A program made the position numbers and the translations under genes. Positions 42,937-51,663 of a stretch of DNA of 53,178 nt are shown here, piece after piece; the first letter of the stretch is position 1; each line of letters opens with the position of its first letter. The stretch is taken from positions 1 to 53,178 of the forward strand of contig NZ_MVIJ01000040.1 of assembly GCF_002086735.1 (NCBI RefSeq), written 5' to 3'. This DNA comes from Mycobacterium scrofulaceum. GTDB lineage: Bacteria; Actinomycetota; Actinomycetes; Mycobacteriales; Mycobacteriaceae. A model generated the notes under the pieces. That model did not search any database, was not told the origin of the DNA, and saw only the letters and a list, made by a program, of their open reading frames with translations.

Positions 42937-45789
42937 CTAGGCCGAGGCGTCCTCGCTGACGATGCGGTCGGCGCCGTCGCCGTTGCGCCCGCCGTTGAGT
43001 CCGGAGGCGTCCGCGGGCAGCTCGAAGGCGGCCACCGCGGACCCGACCGCGGCCGTCGCCGCGCTGCGCTGGGCCTCCATCCGCGCCAGCGCGGCCTCGG
43101 TGAACACCGACAGCCCCAGGTCGGGGTTGTATCCGTGGATCTCCTTGACGTCGAGCTGGGCCAGGAAGTAGATGATCTCCTTGGAGACCACCTGACCGGG
43201 AACCAGCACCGGGAAGCCCGGCGGGTAGGGCACCACGAACGTGGTGGAGACCAGCGTCTTGCCCTCGGCCAGCCGGCGCCCCGCCATGCCGATCAGGACG
43301 TGCTCGCGGTCGGACTCCTCGTATCCGGCGTAGAACGCCGACCGCATGTCGCCGAAGATGCACGCGTCGACGGGCCGGAAGGCGATGTCGAACTCGCTGA
43401 AGTCGGGCAGGTGCGGCAGGTCCTGCGTGATCTCCTCGACGTGGCGCGCGTGCAGCGCCCGGTCGGCGACGCTGGCCGCGTTCTCGGAGCGGTCGAAATC
43501 GATTGCCACCCTGCGCAACACGTCGAGCAGGTAATGCACGCTCGACCACGTGACGCCGATGGTGAAGATCAGCAGCACGCTGTTGATCGAGGTCTTGTTG
43601 ATCTGGATGCCGAACCGCTCCATCAGGATCTTCTCGCGGAAGTCGTACCCGTTCATCCCGGTCTTGCCGACGAACAAGGTGACCCGTGTCGCGTCCAGCA
43701 CGAACTGGTCGGAACGCCACGCCTCGTTCCACTCGGCCAGCGCGCCCTGGCGGACCTCGCGGTAGGAACTCACCGACGATGCCCGGAACTCCTCGGGCAC
43801 CAGGTCGGACTCGTCGAGGATGCGGAACCACTTGCTGATCAACCGGTCCCGCCGGACGCGGTGCCGGAAGACCAGCGCCATGTCGTAGGTCTGCCGGACC
43901 AGCTGGAAGCCCTCGATGTCGACCTGCCGCCGCGCCAGGTCCAGCGACGCCAGGAGTTGCTGGTTCGGTGACGTCGAGGTGTGGGTCAGGAACGCCTCAC
44001 CGAACGCGTCGCGGGTCAGCGCGTTGAAGTCCTGGTCGCGGACGTGGATCATCGACGCCTGGCGCAGCGCCGACAGCGACTTGTGCGTCGAATGCGTGGC
44101 GTAGACGCGGACGCGGGCGCGGGCGGGGTCGGGCAACAGCGGGCGGTCGGCCCACTCCGACCGGTCGACCCGCTCCATCTCGGCCGCCCAATTCTTGTAT
44201 TCGGCAGCGTATTCCGGCGAGGCGAGCATCTTCTCGACGCGCTCGGCCGAAACCATCGCCGTGCGCTGCCGCGCCCAGGGCACGGCCGTGGCGAAGGCGT
44301 ACCACGCCTCGTCCCACAGGAAGCAGATGTCCGGCTTGATGGCCAGCACCTCCAGCATGACCTGCAGCGGGTTATACACCACCCCGTCGAAGGTGCAGTT
44401 GGTCAGCAGCAGCATGCGCACCCGGTTCAGCTGTCCGGCGGCCTCTAAGTCCAGCAGCGTCTGCTTGATCGTGCGCAGCGACACCGCCCCGTAGATGGCG
44501 AACTGCGGCAACGGGTAGGCGTCCAGGTACAGCGGGTAGGCGCCGGCCAGCACCAGCCCGTAGTGGTGCGACTTGTGGCAGTTGCGGTCGATCAGCACGA
44601 TGTCGCCCGGCCGGGTCAGCGATTGCACGACGATCTTGTTGGCCGTCGAAGTGCCGTTGGTGACGAAATACGTGTGGTCGGAGTTCCACGTGTGCGCGGC
44701 CTTGTCCATCGCCTTCTTGATGTTGCCGTGCGGGTCGAGCAGCGAGTCGAGGCCACCGGAGGTGGTCGAGGTCTCGGCCATGAAGATGTTGCGGCCGTAG
44801 AACTCGCCCATGTCCTGCAACGACTTCGAGTTGAAGATGCTGGCGCCGCGCGCGACGGGCAGGGCGTGGAACTGGCCCACCGGCGCGGCCGCATACGCGC
44901 GCAGCGCGTCGAAAAACGGTGTGGCATAACGGTTCCGTAGCCCGGCGAGCACCGTGCTGTGCAAGTCGGTGACGTCGTTGAGCCGGTAGAACGTGCGATC
45001 GTAGACGTCGGGCTCGGTGTCGTCGCCCGCCGCGATCGACTCGTCGGTCAGCAGATACAGGTCGATGTGGGGGCGCAGTTCCCGGATCCACTCGCCGCAT
45101 TCCACCCAGTCGTTGGCGCGGTCGGGAATGTCCACGTCTTCGTTGGCCCCCAACAGGGTGTTCATCAGCGGCAACCGGTCGCGCGACCGCAGCGGCAGGT
45201 CGTCGCGGACGATCGCGGCCTGGATCTCTCCGTTCAGCGCGACGGCGGCGATGGCGTCCTCGACGCTGGGCACCACCAGGATCTCGAACTGCACGTCGTC
45301 GGACGGGTTGCGCAGGGCGCGCAGGCATTCGGCCAGGCAGTCGGGGGCCGTCGCGGGCGCGTCGTCGGCGAGCAGCACGGTGTAGAACTGCTGCTGCTTG
45401 GCCTGGGCCACCAGCTCCTGGTCGGCCAGCGGCGCCGAGGTGTCGAAAAGGCCTGCGCGGTCTCCGTATTCACTCAACAGCCGCACCGCCATGGAGACCT
45501 CTTCGGTGAGCCGCACCGTGGACAGGCTCTCCAGGTGCGCGCGGAAGGTCGCCAGGTTCTGCGCGCCGGGATACAGCCAGTACCGCTCGTAGGCGGCGAT
45601 GCGGTCCATCAGGCGTTTCACCCGGGCCACGTCGTGGGCCTTGTCGTGGCCGGCCAGGTCGACCTCGGCGAGGTGGCGGCACGCGTCGTCGAGCAGGTTC
45701 CAGGTGTCGACGCGGGCGTAGGACGGGTTGGCCACCGCCGCGAGCGCGGAGACCCGGAGTCGTCGCGGCTGGGTGGTGTATCGAGTCAT
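42937..45789 (-). CDS. adi: Orn/Lys/Arg decarboxylase (Rv2531c-type)
   Basis: A 950-residue PLP-dependent basic amino acid decarboxylase of the large bacterial type. An N-terminal wing domain (about residues 1-270) precedes the PLP core, where VTNGTSTANKIVVQ binds the cofactor, LWDEAWYAF carries the aspartate that pairs with the pyridine nitrogen, and the Schiff-base lysine lies in ATHSTHKSLSALRQ. A C-terminal domain follows (AQLDVKEIHGYNPDLG). Products would be cadaverine, putrescine or agmatine; exact specificity cannot be read. ATG 45789 with AGGTGAGG upstream. It converges on the small secreted gene. Confidence 0.9.
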   Translation of the reverse strand: MTRYTTQPRRLRVSALAAVANPSYARVDTWNLLDDACRHLAEVDLAGHDKAHDVARVKRLMDRIAAYERYWLYPGAQNLATFRAHLESLSTVRLTEEVSMAVRLLSEYGDRAGLFDTSAPLADQELVAQAKQQQFYTVLLADDAPATAPDCLAECLRALRNPSDDVQFEILVVPSVEDAIAAVALNGEIQAAIVRDDLPLRSRDRLPLMNTLLGANEDVDIPDRANDWVECGEWIRELRPHIDLYLLTDESIAAGDDTEPDVYDRTFYRLNDVTDLHSTVLAGLRNRYATPFFDALRAYAAAPVGQFHALPVARGASIFNSKSLQDMGEFYGRNIFMAETSTTSGGLDSLLDPHGNIKKAMDKAAHTWNSDHTYFVTNGTSTANKIVVQSLTRPGDIVLIDRNCHKSHHYGLVLAGAYPLYLDAYPLPQFAIYGAVSLRTIKQTLLDLEAAGQLNRVRMLLLTNCTFDGVVYNPLQVMLEVLAIKPDICFLWDEAWYAFATAVPWARQRTAMVSAERVEKMLASPEYAAEYKNWAAEMERVDRSEWADRPLLPDPARARVRVYATHSTHKSLSALRQASMIHVRDQDFNALTRDAFGEAFLTHTSTSPNQQLLASLDLARRQVDIEGFQLVRQTYDMALVFRHRVRRDRLISKWFRILDESDLVPEEFRASSVSSYREVRQGALAEWNEAWRSDQFVLDATRVTLFVGKTGMNGYDFREKILMERFGIQINKTSINSVLLIFTIGVTWSSVHYLLDVLRRVAIDFDRSENAASVADRALHARHVEEITQDLPHLPDFSEFDIAFRPVDACIFGDMRSAFYAGYEESDREHVLIGMAGRRLAEGKTLVSTTFVVPYPPGFPVLVPGQVVSKEIIYFLAQLDVKEIHGYNPDLGLSVFTEAALARMEAQRSAATAAVGSAVAAFELPADASGLNGGRNGDGADRIVSEDASA

Positions 45790-45867
45790 GACCTCACCTG
45801 TTCTTCTGGGCGACTTGTATTCTCACCCCGCCGCGGTGCCGACGTGATCGTTTCGCATCAGCTCCCC

Positions 45868-46281
45868 TCAGCTGTTCAGCTCGTCGTCATCCTCGTCGGC
45901 GTCATCCTCGTCAACGTCGACGACGCGCCGGCCGGGGCGGGTGCCGTCCACCCAGCGCAGCACCGGAAGGTCCCAGCGGCGCACCGGCAACTCGGTGACG
46001 TCGGACAGCGACCGCACCACGGCCTGGGTCAGGCCCATGAGCGCGGCCATCACCGGGAGCAGCGGCTGCAGCGGCCTGGCGGCGGTGCGCACCGTGCTGA
46101 TGCGGCGGGCCATGATCAGCCGTTCGACGCAGTGATAGAGCCAGGCGCCCACCGCCAGCGCGTAGATCGACAGCGCCGACGCGACGATCGTCCACCCGAA
46201 CGCGGCGCACACGACGGCACCCAGCACCACCGTCGCGGCCAGCAACCCCGCGACGACGGCGCGCAGCTCCAGCCGGGTCAC
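45868..46281 (-). CDS. Conserved membrane protein with acidic tail (Rv2532c-type)
   Basis: A 137-residue protein with two transmembrane helices near the N terminus (about residues 6-24 and 28-48, AVVAGLLAATVVLGAVVCAA and IVASALSIYALAVGAWLY), a basic middle and a very acidic tail (VDVDEDDADEDDDELN). GTG 46281 overlaps the nusB stop as GTGA. Function unknown; it is conserved downstream of nusB in mycobacteria. Confidence 0.8.
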   Translation of the reverse strand: MTRLELRAVVAGLLAATVVLGAVVCAAFGWTIVASALSIYALAVGAWLYHCVERLIMARRISTVRTAARPLQPLLPVMAALMGLTQAVVRSLSDVTELPVRRWDLPVLRWVDGTRPGRRVVDVDEDDADEDDDELNS

Positions 46282-46784
46282 GCCCGGTGTTCCTCGTCTT
46301 CCGCCGCGCCGGCCGCGTGGGTGCGGACCGCCGCGGCGGCCGCCCGGATCTGCGGGGTCACCAGCATCACCTGGCCCAGCACGCCGTTGACGAACGCCGG
46401 CGACTCGTCGGTGGACAGCTCCTTGGCCAGCTGCACGGCCTCGTCGACGGCGACCGGCTCCGGGACGTCGTCGGCGTAGAGCAGCTCCCACACCGCGACC
46501 CGCAGGATCGCGCGGTCCACGGCGGGCAGCCGGTCCAGCGTCCAGCCCTGCAGGTGCGAGCTGATCAGGTCGTCGATGTGGGCGGCGTGTTCGCCGACCC
46601 CGCGGGCCACCGCGACGGTGTAGGGCTGCAGCGGCGCCACGTCGGGGTTCGCCGCGGCCAGGGTGGCGCGCACGTCGACGACCTCGGCCGGTCCCAGACC
46701 GCGGGCCTCGGCCTCGAACAACAGGTCAACGGCACGCTTGCGGGCCTGATGGCGCCCTTTAACGGGTCGCGCTGGCCTGCTCAC
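46278..46784 (-). CDS. nusB: Transcription antitermination factor NusB
   Basis: A 168-residue all-helical RNA-binding protein that acts with NusE/S10 on boxA sequences of rRNA operons. The Arg-rich helix RHQARKRAVDLLFEAEARG and the C-terminal LPAVDRAILRVAVWELLY and DEAVQLAKELSTDESPAFVN are diagnostic. GTG 46784 overlaps the efp stop as GTGA; a low-complexity Ala-rich tail is normal in mycobacteria. Confidence 0.96.
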   Translation of the reverse strand: MSRPARPVKGRHQARKRAVDLLFEAEARGLGPAEVVDVRATLAAANPDVAPLQPYTVAVARGVGEHAAHIDDLISSHLQGWTLDRLPAVDRAILRVAVWELLYADDVPEPVAVDEAVQLAKELSTDESPAFVNGVLGQVMLVTPQIRAAAAAVRTHAAGAAEDEEHRA

Positions 46785-47344
46785 GCGTTGACGCGCCCCA
46801 AATAGCTGCCGTCGCGCGTGTCCACCTTCAGCTTGTCGCCGGTGTTGATGAACAGCGGCACCTGGATCTCGGCACCGGTCTCCACGGTGGCGGGCTTGGT
46901 GCCGGCGCTGGACCGGTCGCCCTGCAGGCCCGGCTCGGTGTGGGTGACCTCCATCTCGACCGACACCGGCAGCTCGAGGTACAGCGGGGCCCCGTTGTGG
47001 AACGCCACCTGCACCGGCAGGCCCTCGAGCAGGAACCGGGCGGCGTCGCCGACCAGCCCTTCCGGCAGCGGGTGCTGCTCGTAGTCCTGGCTGTCCATGA
47101 ACACGAAGTCCGAGCCGTCGCGGTACAGGTAGGTGGCGTCGCGCCGGTCGACGGTGGCCGTCTCCACCTTCACGCCGGCGTTGTAGGTCTTGTCGACGAC
47201 CTTGCCGGACAGCACGTTCTTCAGCTTGGTGCGCACGAAGGCGGGGCCCTTGCCGGGCTTGACGTGCTGGAACTCGACGATCTGCCAGAGCTGGCCGTCG
47301 ATCACCAGCACCAGTCCGTTCTTGAAATCGGCGGTGCTTGCCAC
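46781..47344 (-). CDS. efp: Translation elongation factor P
   Basis: A 187-residue factor that rescues ribosomes stalled at polyproline. The three-beta-barrel protein shows the modified-loop region FQHVKPGKGPAFVRTKLKN with the tip lysine, and the C-terminal signature LPVSVEMEVTHTEPGLQGD. GTG 47344 with the usual start VASTADFKNG. The order efp-nusB is conserved in actinobacteria. Confidence 0.97.
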   Translation of the reverse strand: MASTADFKNGLVLVIDGQLWQIVEFQHVKPGKGPAFVRTKLKNVLSGKVVDKTYNAGVKVETATVDRRDATYLYRDGSDFVFMDSQDYEQHPLPEGLVGDAARFLLEGLPVQVAFHNGAPLYLELPVSVEMEVTHTEPGLQGDRSSAGTKPATVETGAEIQVPLFINTGDKLKVDTRDGSYLGRVNA

Positions 47345-47463
47345 GGTTCGGTGTATCTCCTAGGGAATGGACGGTCGTTCGCGACCGTCTGCAATTTGTC
47401 CGTCAGTCTAGAGCGCGACGCGGCCCGGTCCCGCGGGTCGGGCGCCGGCGGGAAGCCCTCGCC

Positions 47464-47736
47464 TTACCGGCCGGGCTCGGTCTGTTCGCCCGGCGAAGGG
47501 GGCACCCGCTTGATCATCGTCAAGAAGGGCACGCTCAGCTTCTTCCCGCCGAAAAACGGCACCGGGACGGTGAAATAGACGATGTCGACCTCCAGCCGCA
47601 GCTCCCGCAAGGGCTGGGCGTTCAGCTCCCACCGAAAGTCCCGCAGGCGCGCCAGCCCACGTTCGATTGGCTCCACCCCATTCACGCCACCCGACTTTAC
47701 CCCGGACGGCCCGGGCCGCCGAACCGCGCGGTTCAC
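47464..47736 (-). CDS. Hypothetical small protein between pepQ and efp
   Basis: An open frame of up to 90 residues that is not a shadow of any other gene. It begins at a GTG (47736) right after the pepQ stop; a second GTG at 47685 follows a TAAAGT -10-like element by eight bases and gives 73 residues. The encoded sequence has a folded-protein look (LRDFRWELNAQPLRELRLEV and DIVYFTVPVPFFGGKKLSVP) with alternating hydrophobic residues. I do not recognise it. Start and reality are uncertain. Confidence 0.5.
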   Translation of the reverse strand: MNRAVRRPGPSGVKSGGVNGVEPIERGLARLRDFRWELNAQPLRELRLEVDIVYFTVPVPFFGGKKLSVPFLTMIKRVPPSPGEQTEPGR

Positions 47737-48855
47737 CTAGTCGATAACCGCCAACTCCTTGGGGAACCGGGTCAGCAACTCCGGCGCCTGCCCGCGGGTC
47801 GCCGCCGCCTCGCCGGGCACGACCAGGGTGTCCTCGATGCGCACGCCGCCGCGGCCCGGCAGGTAGACGCCCGGCTCGACGGTCACCACCGAACCGGCCA
47901 GCAACGTGCCGGTCGACGTGGCCCCGATCCCCGGCGCCTCGTGGATCTGCAGCCCCACACCGTGCCCCAACCCGTGGCCGAACTGCTCGCCGTAGCCCGC
48001 GTCGACGATGAGTCCCCGCGCCGCGCCGTCGACGTCACGCAGGCCGGCGCCCGGGCGCAACGCCTCCCGCCCGGCCCGCTGGGCGTCGGCGACCAGCTGG
48101 TAGATCTCCAGCTGCCAGTCGGCGGCCTTGCCGAGCACGAAGGTGCGGGTCATGTCGGAGTGATAGCCGGCCACCAGCGCGCCGAAGTCGATCTTGACGA
48201 AATCGCCGGTCGCCAGCGCGGCGTCGGTGGGGCGGTGATGCGGGATCGCCGAATTCGGGCCCGCCGCCACGATGGTCTCGAAGGAGATCGCGTCCGCGCC
48301 GTGGTCGAGCATCAGGGCCTCCAGCTCGCGGCTCACCTCGCGTTCGGTCCGCCCGGGGCGCAGGCCGCCCCGCTCCACCAGGTCGGCCAGCGCGGCATCG
48401 GCCGCCTCGCAGGCCAGCCGCAGCAGGGCCACCTCGCCGTCGTCTTTGACCTCGCGCAGCGCCTCGACGGTTCCGGCGGCGCGCACCAGCTCGGTCGCCG
48501 CCTTGCGCTCGCCGAGTTCGCCGGTCAGGACGTCGAAGGCGTCGACGGTGACCACGTTGCTCTCGAAACCCAGCCGCCCCACGCCGTCGTCGGCGGCCCG
48601 GCCGACCAGGTAGCGGCCCAGGGCGCGCTCGATGGCGATCTCGAGACCCGGCGCCTGCTCCGCGGCCTGGGTGCGATACCGGCCGTCGGTGGCCAGCACC
48701 GGCCCGCGATCGTCGGCGAACACCAGCAACGCGCCGTTCGATCCGGTGAAACCGGACAGGTAGCGGACGTTGTTCAGGTCGCTGACCAGCATCGCGTCCA
48801 GCCCACCGGCCCGGATTTGCGCTTTCAGGTTGTCCCGGCGCTGAGAATGTGTCAC
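47737..48855 (-). CDS. pepQ: Xaa-Pro dipeptidase/aminopeptidase
   Basis: A 372-residue pita-bread metallopeptidase. The N-terminal creatinase-like domain (LSGFTGSNGALLVFAD) is followed by the catalytic domain with metal ligands in KIDFGALVAGYHSDMTRTF, GHGLGHGVGLQIHE and TVEPGVYLPGRGGVRIEDTL, all present. It cleaves peptide bonds before proline. GTG start at 48855, divergent from the membrane-protein gene with only 33 bp between them. Corresponds to Rv2535c. Confidence 0.94.
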   Translation of the reverse strand: MTHSQRRDNLKAQIRAGGLDAMLVSDLNNVRYLSGFTGSNGALLVFADDRGPVLATDGRYRTQAAEQAPGLEIAIERALGRYLVGRAADDGVGRLGFESNVVTVDAFDVLTGELGERKAATELVRAAGTVEALREVKDDGEVALLRLACEAADAALADLVERGGLRPGRTEREVSRELEALMLDHGADAISFETIVAAGPNSAIPHHRPTDAALATGDFVKIDFGALVAGYHSDMTRTFVLGKAADWQLEIYQLVADAQRAGREALRPGAGLRDVDGAARGLIVDAGYGEQFGHGLGHGVGLQIHEAPGIGATSTGTLLAGSVVTVEPGVYLPGRGGVRIEDTLVVPGEAAATRGQAPELLTRFPKELAVID

Positions 48856-48874
48856 GACCCTTGACGGTACTCGC

Positions 48875-48880
48875 TACGCT
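48875..48880 (+). promoter_or_regulatory. -10 element of the Rv2536-type gene
   Basis: TACGCT ends eight bases before the ATG at 48889; transcription would begin at or just before the start codon. The pepQ promoter must overlap it. Confidence 0.45.
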
Positions 48881-48888
48881 GATTGCCC

Positions 48889-49596
48889 ATGAGGAGCTGG
48901 ATGTTGCGCGGATTGGTCTACGCCGCGGCGATGGTCGTGGTCCGCTTGTTCCAGGGGGCGTTGATCAACGCGTGGCAGACGCAGGCCGGGCTTTTTAGTG
49001 TGGTGCTGTTGCTTCTGTTCATCATCGGCGTGGCGGTGTGGGGGGTCTTCGACGGCCGGGCCGACGCCATCGCGAACCCGGACCCGGACCGGCGCCGCGA
49101 TCTGGCGATGACCTGGCTGTTGGCCGGTCTGCTGGCCGGGGTCCTGTCCGGAGCCGTGTCCTGGCTCATCGCGCTGGTGTACAAGGGTCTCTACACCGGC
49201 GGCCTGATCAACGAGCTGACCACGTTCGCCGCGTTCACCGCGCTGTGCGTGTTCCTGCCCGGGATCATCGGCGTGACCATCGGCCGCTGGCGGGTGGACC
49301 GCAATCCCCCGCCCCGCCGGCCGGGGACGGACGAGGAGCGGGCGGACACCGACGTGTTCTCCGCGGTGCGCGGTGACGACGCGCCGACCGGGGAGATTCC
49401 CGCGGCCGGGGCGCAGCACGAGGAGCGGACCGCGGCGGTCGCCACGGCCGAGCGGGAGGCGCCGACCGAAGCCGTGGGCACCACGGAGCAGGAAGCCCCG
49501 ACCGAAACGCTCGCCAAGCCCGACGACGACCCCAAGACCGAGGTGATCCGCCCCGTCGGCGACGAGCACACCAAGCCCGAGCCCGGCAAGGACTAA
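48889..49596 (+). CDS. Conserved membrane protein (Rv2536-type)
   Basis: A 235-residue protein of the B-4DMT type: four predicted transmembrane helices in the first 140 residues (YAAAMVVVRLFQGALINAWQ, VVLLLLFIIGVAVWGVF, WLLAGLLAGVLSGAVSWLIA, FAAFTALCVFLPGIIGVTIG), then a long charged, probably disordered tail with repeated EAPTEAVGTTEQEAPTET-like units. Function unknown. ATG 48889 is set by the -10 position. Its stop overlaps the aroQ stop on the other strand. Confidence 0.85.
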   Translation: MRSWMLRGLVYAAAMVVVRLFQGALINAWQTQAGLFSVVLLLLFIIGVAVWGVFDGRADAIANPDPDRRRDLAMTWLLAGLLAGVLSGAVSWLIALVYKGLYTGGLINELTTFAAFTALCVFLPGIIGVTIGRWRVDRNPPPRRPGTDEERADTDVFSAVRGDDAPTGEIPAAGAQHEERTAAVATAEREAPTEAVGTTEQEAPTETLAKPDDDPKTEVIRPVGDEHTKPEPGKD

Positions 49597-50033
49597 CCCC
49601 CGGCGGACTCCGCCAGGTAGCGCAGGGCGAGCAGATAGCCCCGGACTCCCAACCCGACGATCACCCCGGTGGCGACCGGGCTGAGGTACGAGTGGCGCCG
49701 GAACTCCTCGCGCGCATGCACGTTGGAGATGTGCACCTCGATCAGGGGCGCGCGCAACTCCGCGCACGCGTCGCGCAGCGCCACCGAGGTGTGGGTCAGG
49801 CCGCCGGCGTTGAGCACCACCGGTTCGCCCGCGTCGGCGGCCGCATGGATCCACTCCAGCAGCTGGGCCTCGTTGTCGCTTTGGCGGACAACGGCTTTCA
49901 GGCCGAGCGCGGCGGCCTCGCGCTCGATCAGTGCGGCCAGTTGCTCGTGCGTGGTGTCCCCGTAGACGTCGGGCTCGCGCCGGCCCAGCCGGCCCAGGTT
50001 CGGGCCGTTGATGACGCGGACGGTCGTGGTCAT
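49593..50033 (-). CDS. aroQ: 3-dehydroquinate dehydratase, type II
   Basis: A 146-residue type II enzyme (AroD in M. tuberculosis) that dehydrates 3-dehydroquinate to 3-dehydroshikimate. NGPNLGRLGRREPDVYGDTT contains the catalytic Arg and Tyr, and VEVHISNVHAREEFRRHSYL the catalytic His and second Arg. It forms dodecamers. ATG 50033 overlaps the aroB stop as ATGA. Note the N-terminal motif usually reads NLxxLGxREP, as here. Confidence 0.96.
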   Translation of the reverse strand: MTTTVRVINGPNLGRLGRREPDVYGDTTHEQLAALIEREAAALGLKAVVRQSDNEAQLLEWIHAAADAGEPVVLNAGGLTHTSVALRDACAELRAPLIEVHISNVHAREEFRRHSYLSPVATGVIVGLGVRGYLLALRYLAESAGG

Positions 50034-51121
50034 CGGGCCCCCTCGTCGTCGGACAGCCCCGAATACGCCGCCGCCAGCAGCGACGGGTCAGGCCCGGCGA
50101 GCCGCCCCGGCTTGGCCAGCCCGTCGAGGACCACGAACCTCAGCACGCCGGCCCGCGATTTCTTGTCCTGCGCCATGTATTCCAGCAGCTGCGGCAGCGC
50201 GTCGGGGTCGTAGCTGACGGGCAGGCCGAGCGCGGACAGGACGGCGCGGTGGCGCCGCGCGGTCGCGTCGTCGAGCCGCCCGGCGAGGCGGGCCAGCTCC
50301 GCGGCGAACACCAGGCCCACGGACACCGCGGCGCCGTGCCGCCACTCGTAGCGTTCCCTGCGTTCGATCGCGTGCGCCAAGGTGTGGCCGTAGTTCAGGA
50401 CTTCGCGCAGCTCCGATTCCTTCTCGTCGGCGGCGACCACCTTCGCCTTGACGGCGATCGAGCGCCGGACCAGCTCCGGCAGCACGTCACCGGTGGGGTC
50501 CACCGCCGCCCGCGGGTCGGCCTCGATGAGGTCGAGGATCACCGGGTCGGCGATGAACCCGGCCTTGACCACCTCGGCCATGCCGGCGACGAGTTCGTTG
50601 TGCGGCAACGTCTCCAGGGTGGCCAGGTCGACCAGCACCGCCAGCGGTTGGTGGAACGCGCCCACCAGGTTCTTGCCCGCGTCGGTGTTGATGCCCGTCT
50701 TGCCGCCGACGGCCGCGTCGACCATGCCGAGCAGCGTGGTGGGGATGTGCACGACGTCGACGCCGCGCAGCCAGGTGGCCGCCGCGAAACCGGCGACGTC
50801 GGTGGCGGCGCCCCCGCCCAGGCTGACCACCGCGTCCTTGCGGTCGATCCCGATGCGGCCGAACACTTCCCAGAGAAAGCCGGCGACCGGCAGGTCCTTG
50901 CCGCCCTCGGCGTCCGGGATTTCGATGCGGTGCGCGTCGACGCCCTTGTCCGCCAGCCGGCTTCGGATCGCCTCCGCGGTGTGCGCCAGCACCGGCTGGT
51001 GCACGACGGCGACCCGGTGGCGCTCGCAGAGCAGCTCGACGAGCTGGTCGCCCAGGTCGGTGCCGATGATCACCGGGTAGGGCGGGTCGACGGCCACCTG
51101 CACGGTGACTGGCGCGGTCAT
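50030..51121 (-). CDS. aroB: 3-dehydroquinate synthase
   Basis: A 363-residue NAD- and zinc-dependent enzyme converting DAHP to 3-dehydroquinate. VSLGGGAATDVAGFAAATWL is the NAD loop, IPTTLLGMVDAAVGGKTGIN the substrate segment, and NYGHTLAHAIERRERYEWRH carries zinc ligands. ATG 51121 overlaps the aroK stop as ATGA. Confidence 0.97.
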   Translation of the reverse strand: MTAPVTVQVAVDPPYPVIIGTDLGDQLVELLCERHRVAVVHQPVLAHTAEAIRSRLADKGVDAHRIEIPDAEGGKDLPVAGFLWEVFGRIGIDRKDAVVSLGGGAATDVAGFAAATWLRGVDVVHIPTTLLGMVDAAVGGKTGINTDAGKNLVGAFHQPLAVLVDLATLETLPHNELVAGMAEVVKAGFIADPVILDLIEADPRAAVDPTGDVLPELVRRSIAVKAKVVAADEKESELREVLNYGHTLAHAIERRERYEWRHGAAVSVGLVFAAELARLAGRLDDATARRHRAVLSALGLPVSYDPDALPQLLEYMAQDKKSRAGVLRFVVLDGLAKPGRLAGPDPSLLAAAYSGLSDDEGAR

Positions 51122-51663
51122 GTGGCGGCCTCCGCGTGGGCGCTCTCGGGCGCCTGCAGCCGAGACACGATGTAGCGCACCACCGCCCCGGGGTTGCGGC
51201 GGTTGGTGTCCACACGGATCGTCGACACGCGCCGGTAGAGAGGGACCCGGTGCGCCATCAGCGCTTTGTATTTCGAGAACTTCTCGGCCTCGTCCGTCGC
51301 GGCCAGCAGGGGGCGCACCGCGCTGCCGCCGGTGCGCCGCACGCCCTCGCCGGCGCTGATCTCGAGGTAGATGACGGTGTGGCCGGCGAGCGCCTCGCAC
51401 ACCCCCGGGCTGGTGACGGCCCCGCCGCCGAGCGACAGCACGCCGTCGTGATCGGCCAACGCGGCACGCACCGCCTCTTCCTCGATGCGGCGGAACTCCT
51501 GCTCGCCGTCGGCGGCGAAGATGTCGGGGATGGTGCGGCCGGTGCGCTGCTCGATCGCCGCGTCGGTGTCGAGGAACCCGACGCCGAGCGCCTTGGCCAG
51601 GCGCCGTCCGATGGTGGACTTGCCCGAGCCCGGCAACCCGACGAGCACCGCCCTGGGCGCCAT
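51118..51663 (-). CDS. aroK: Shikimate kinase
   Basis: A 181-residue NMP-kinase-like enzyme. Walker A is VGLPGSGKSTIGRRL, the shikimate-binding Asp is in LDTDAAIEQ, a substrate Arg in EQEFRRIEEEA, GGGAV precedes the lid, and the lid Arg is in GSAVRPLLA. ATG 51663 shares one base with the aroC stop (TAATG), so translation is coupled. Confidence 0.97.
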   Translation of the reverse strand: MAPRAVLVGLPGSGKSTIGRRLAKALGVGFLDTDAAIEQRTGRTIPDIFAADGEQEFRRIEEEAVRAALADHDGVLSLGGGAVTSPGVCEALAGHTVIYLEISAGEGVRRTGGSAVRPLLAATDEAEKFSKYKALMAHRVPLYRRVSTIRVDTNRRNPGAVVRYIVSRLQAPESAHAEAAT

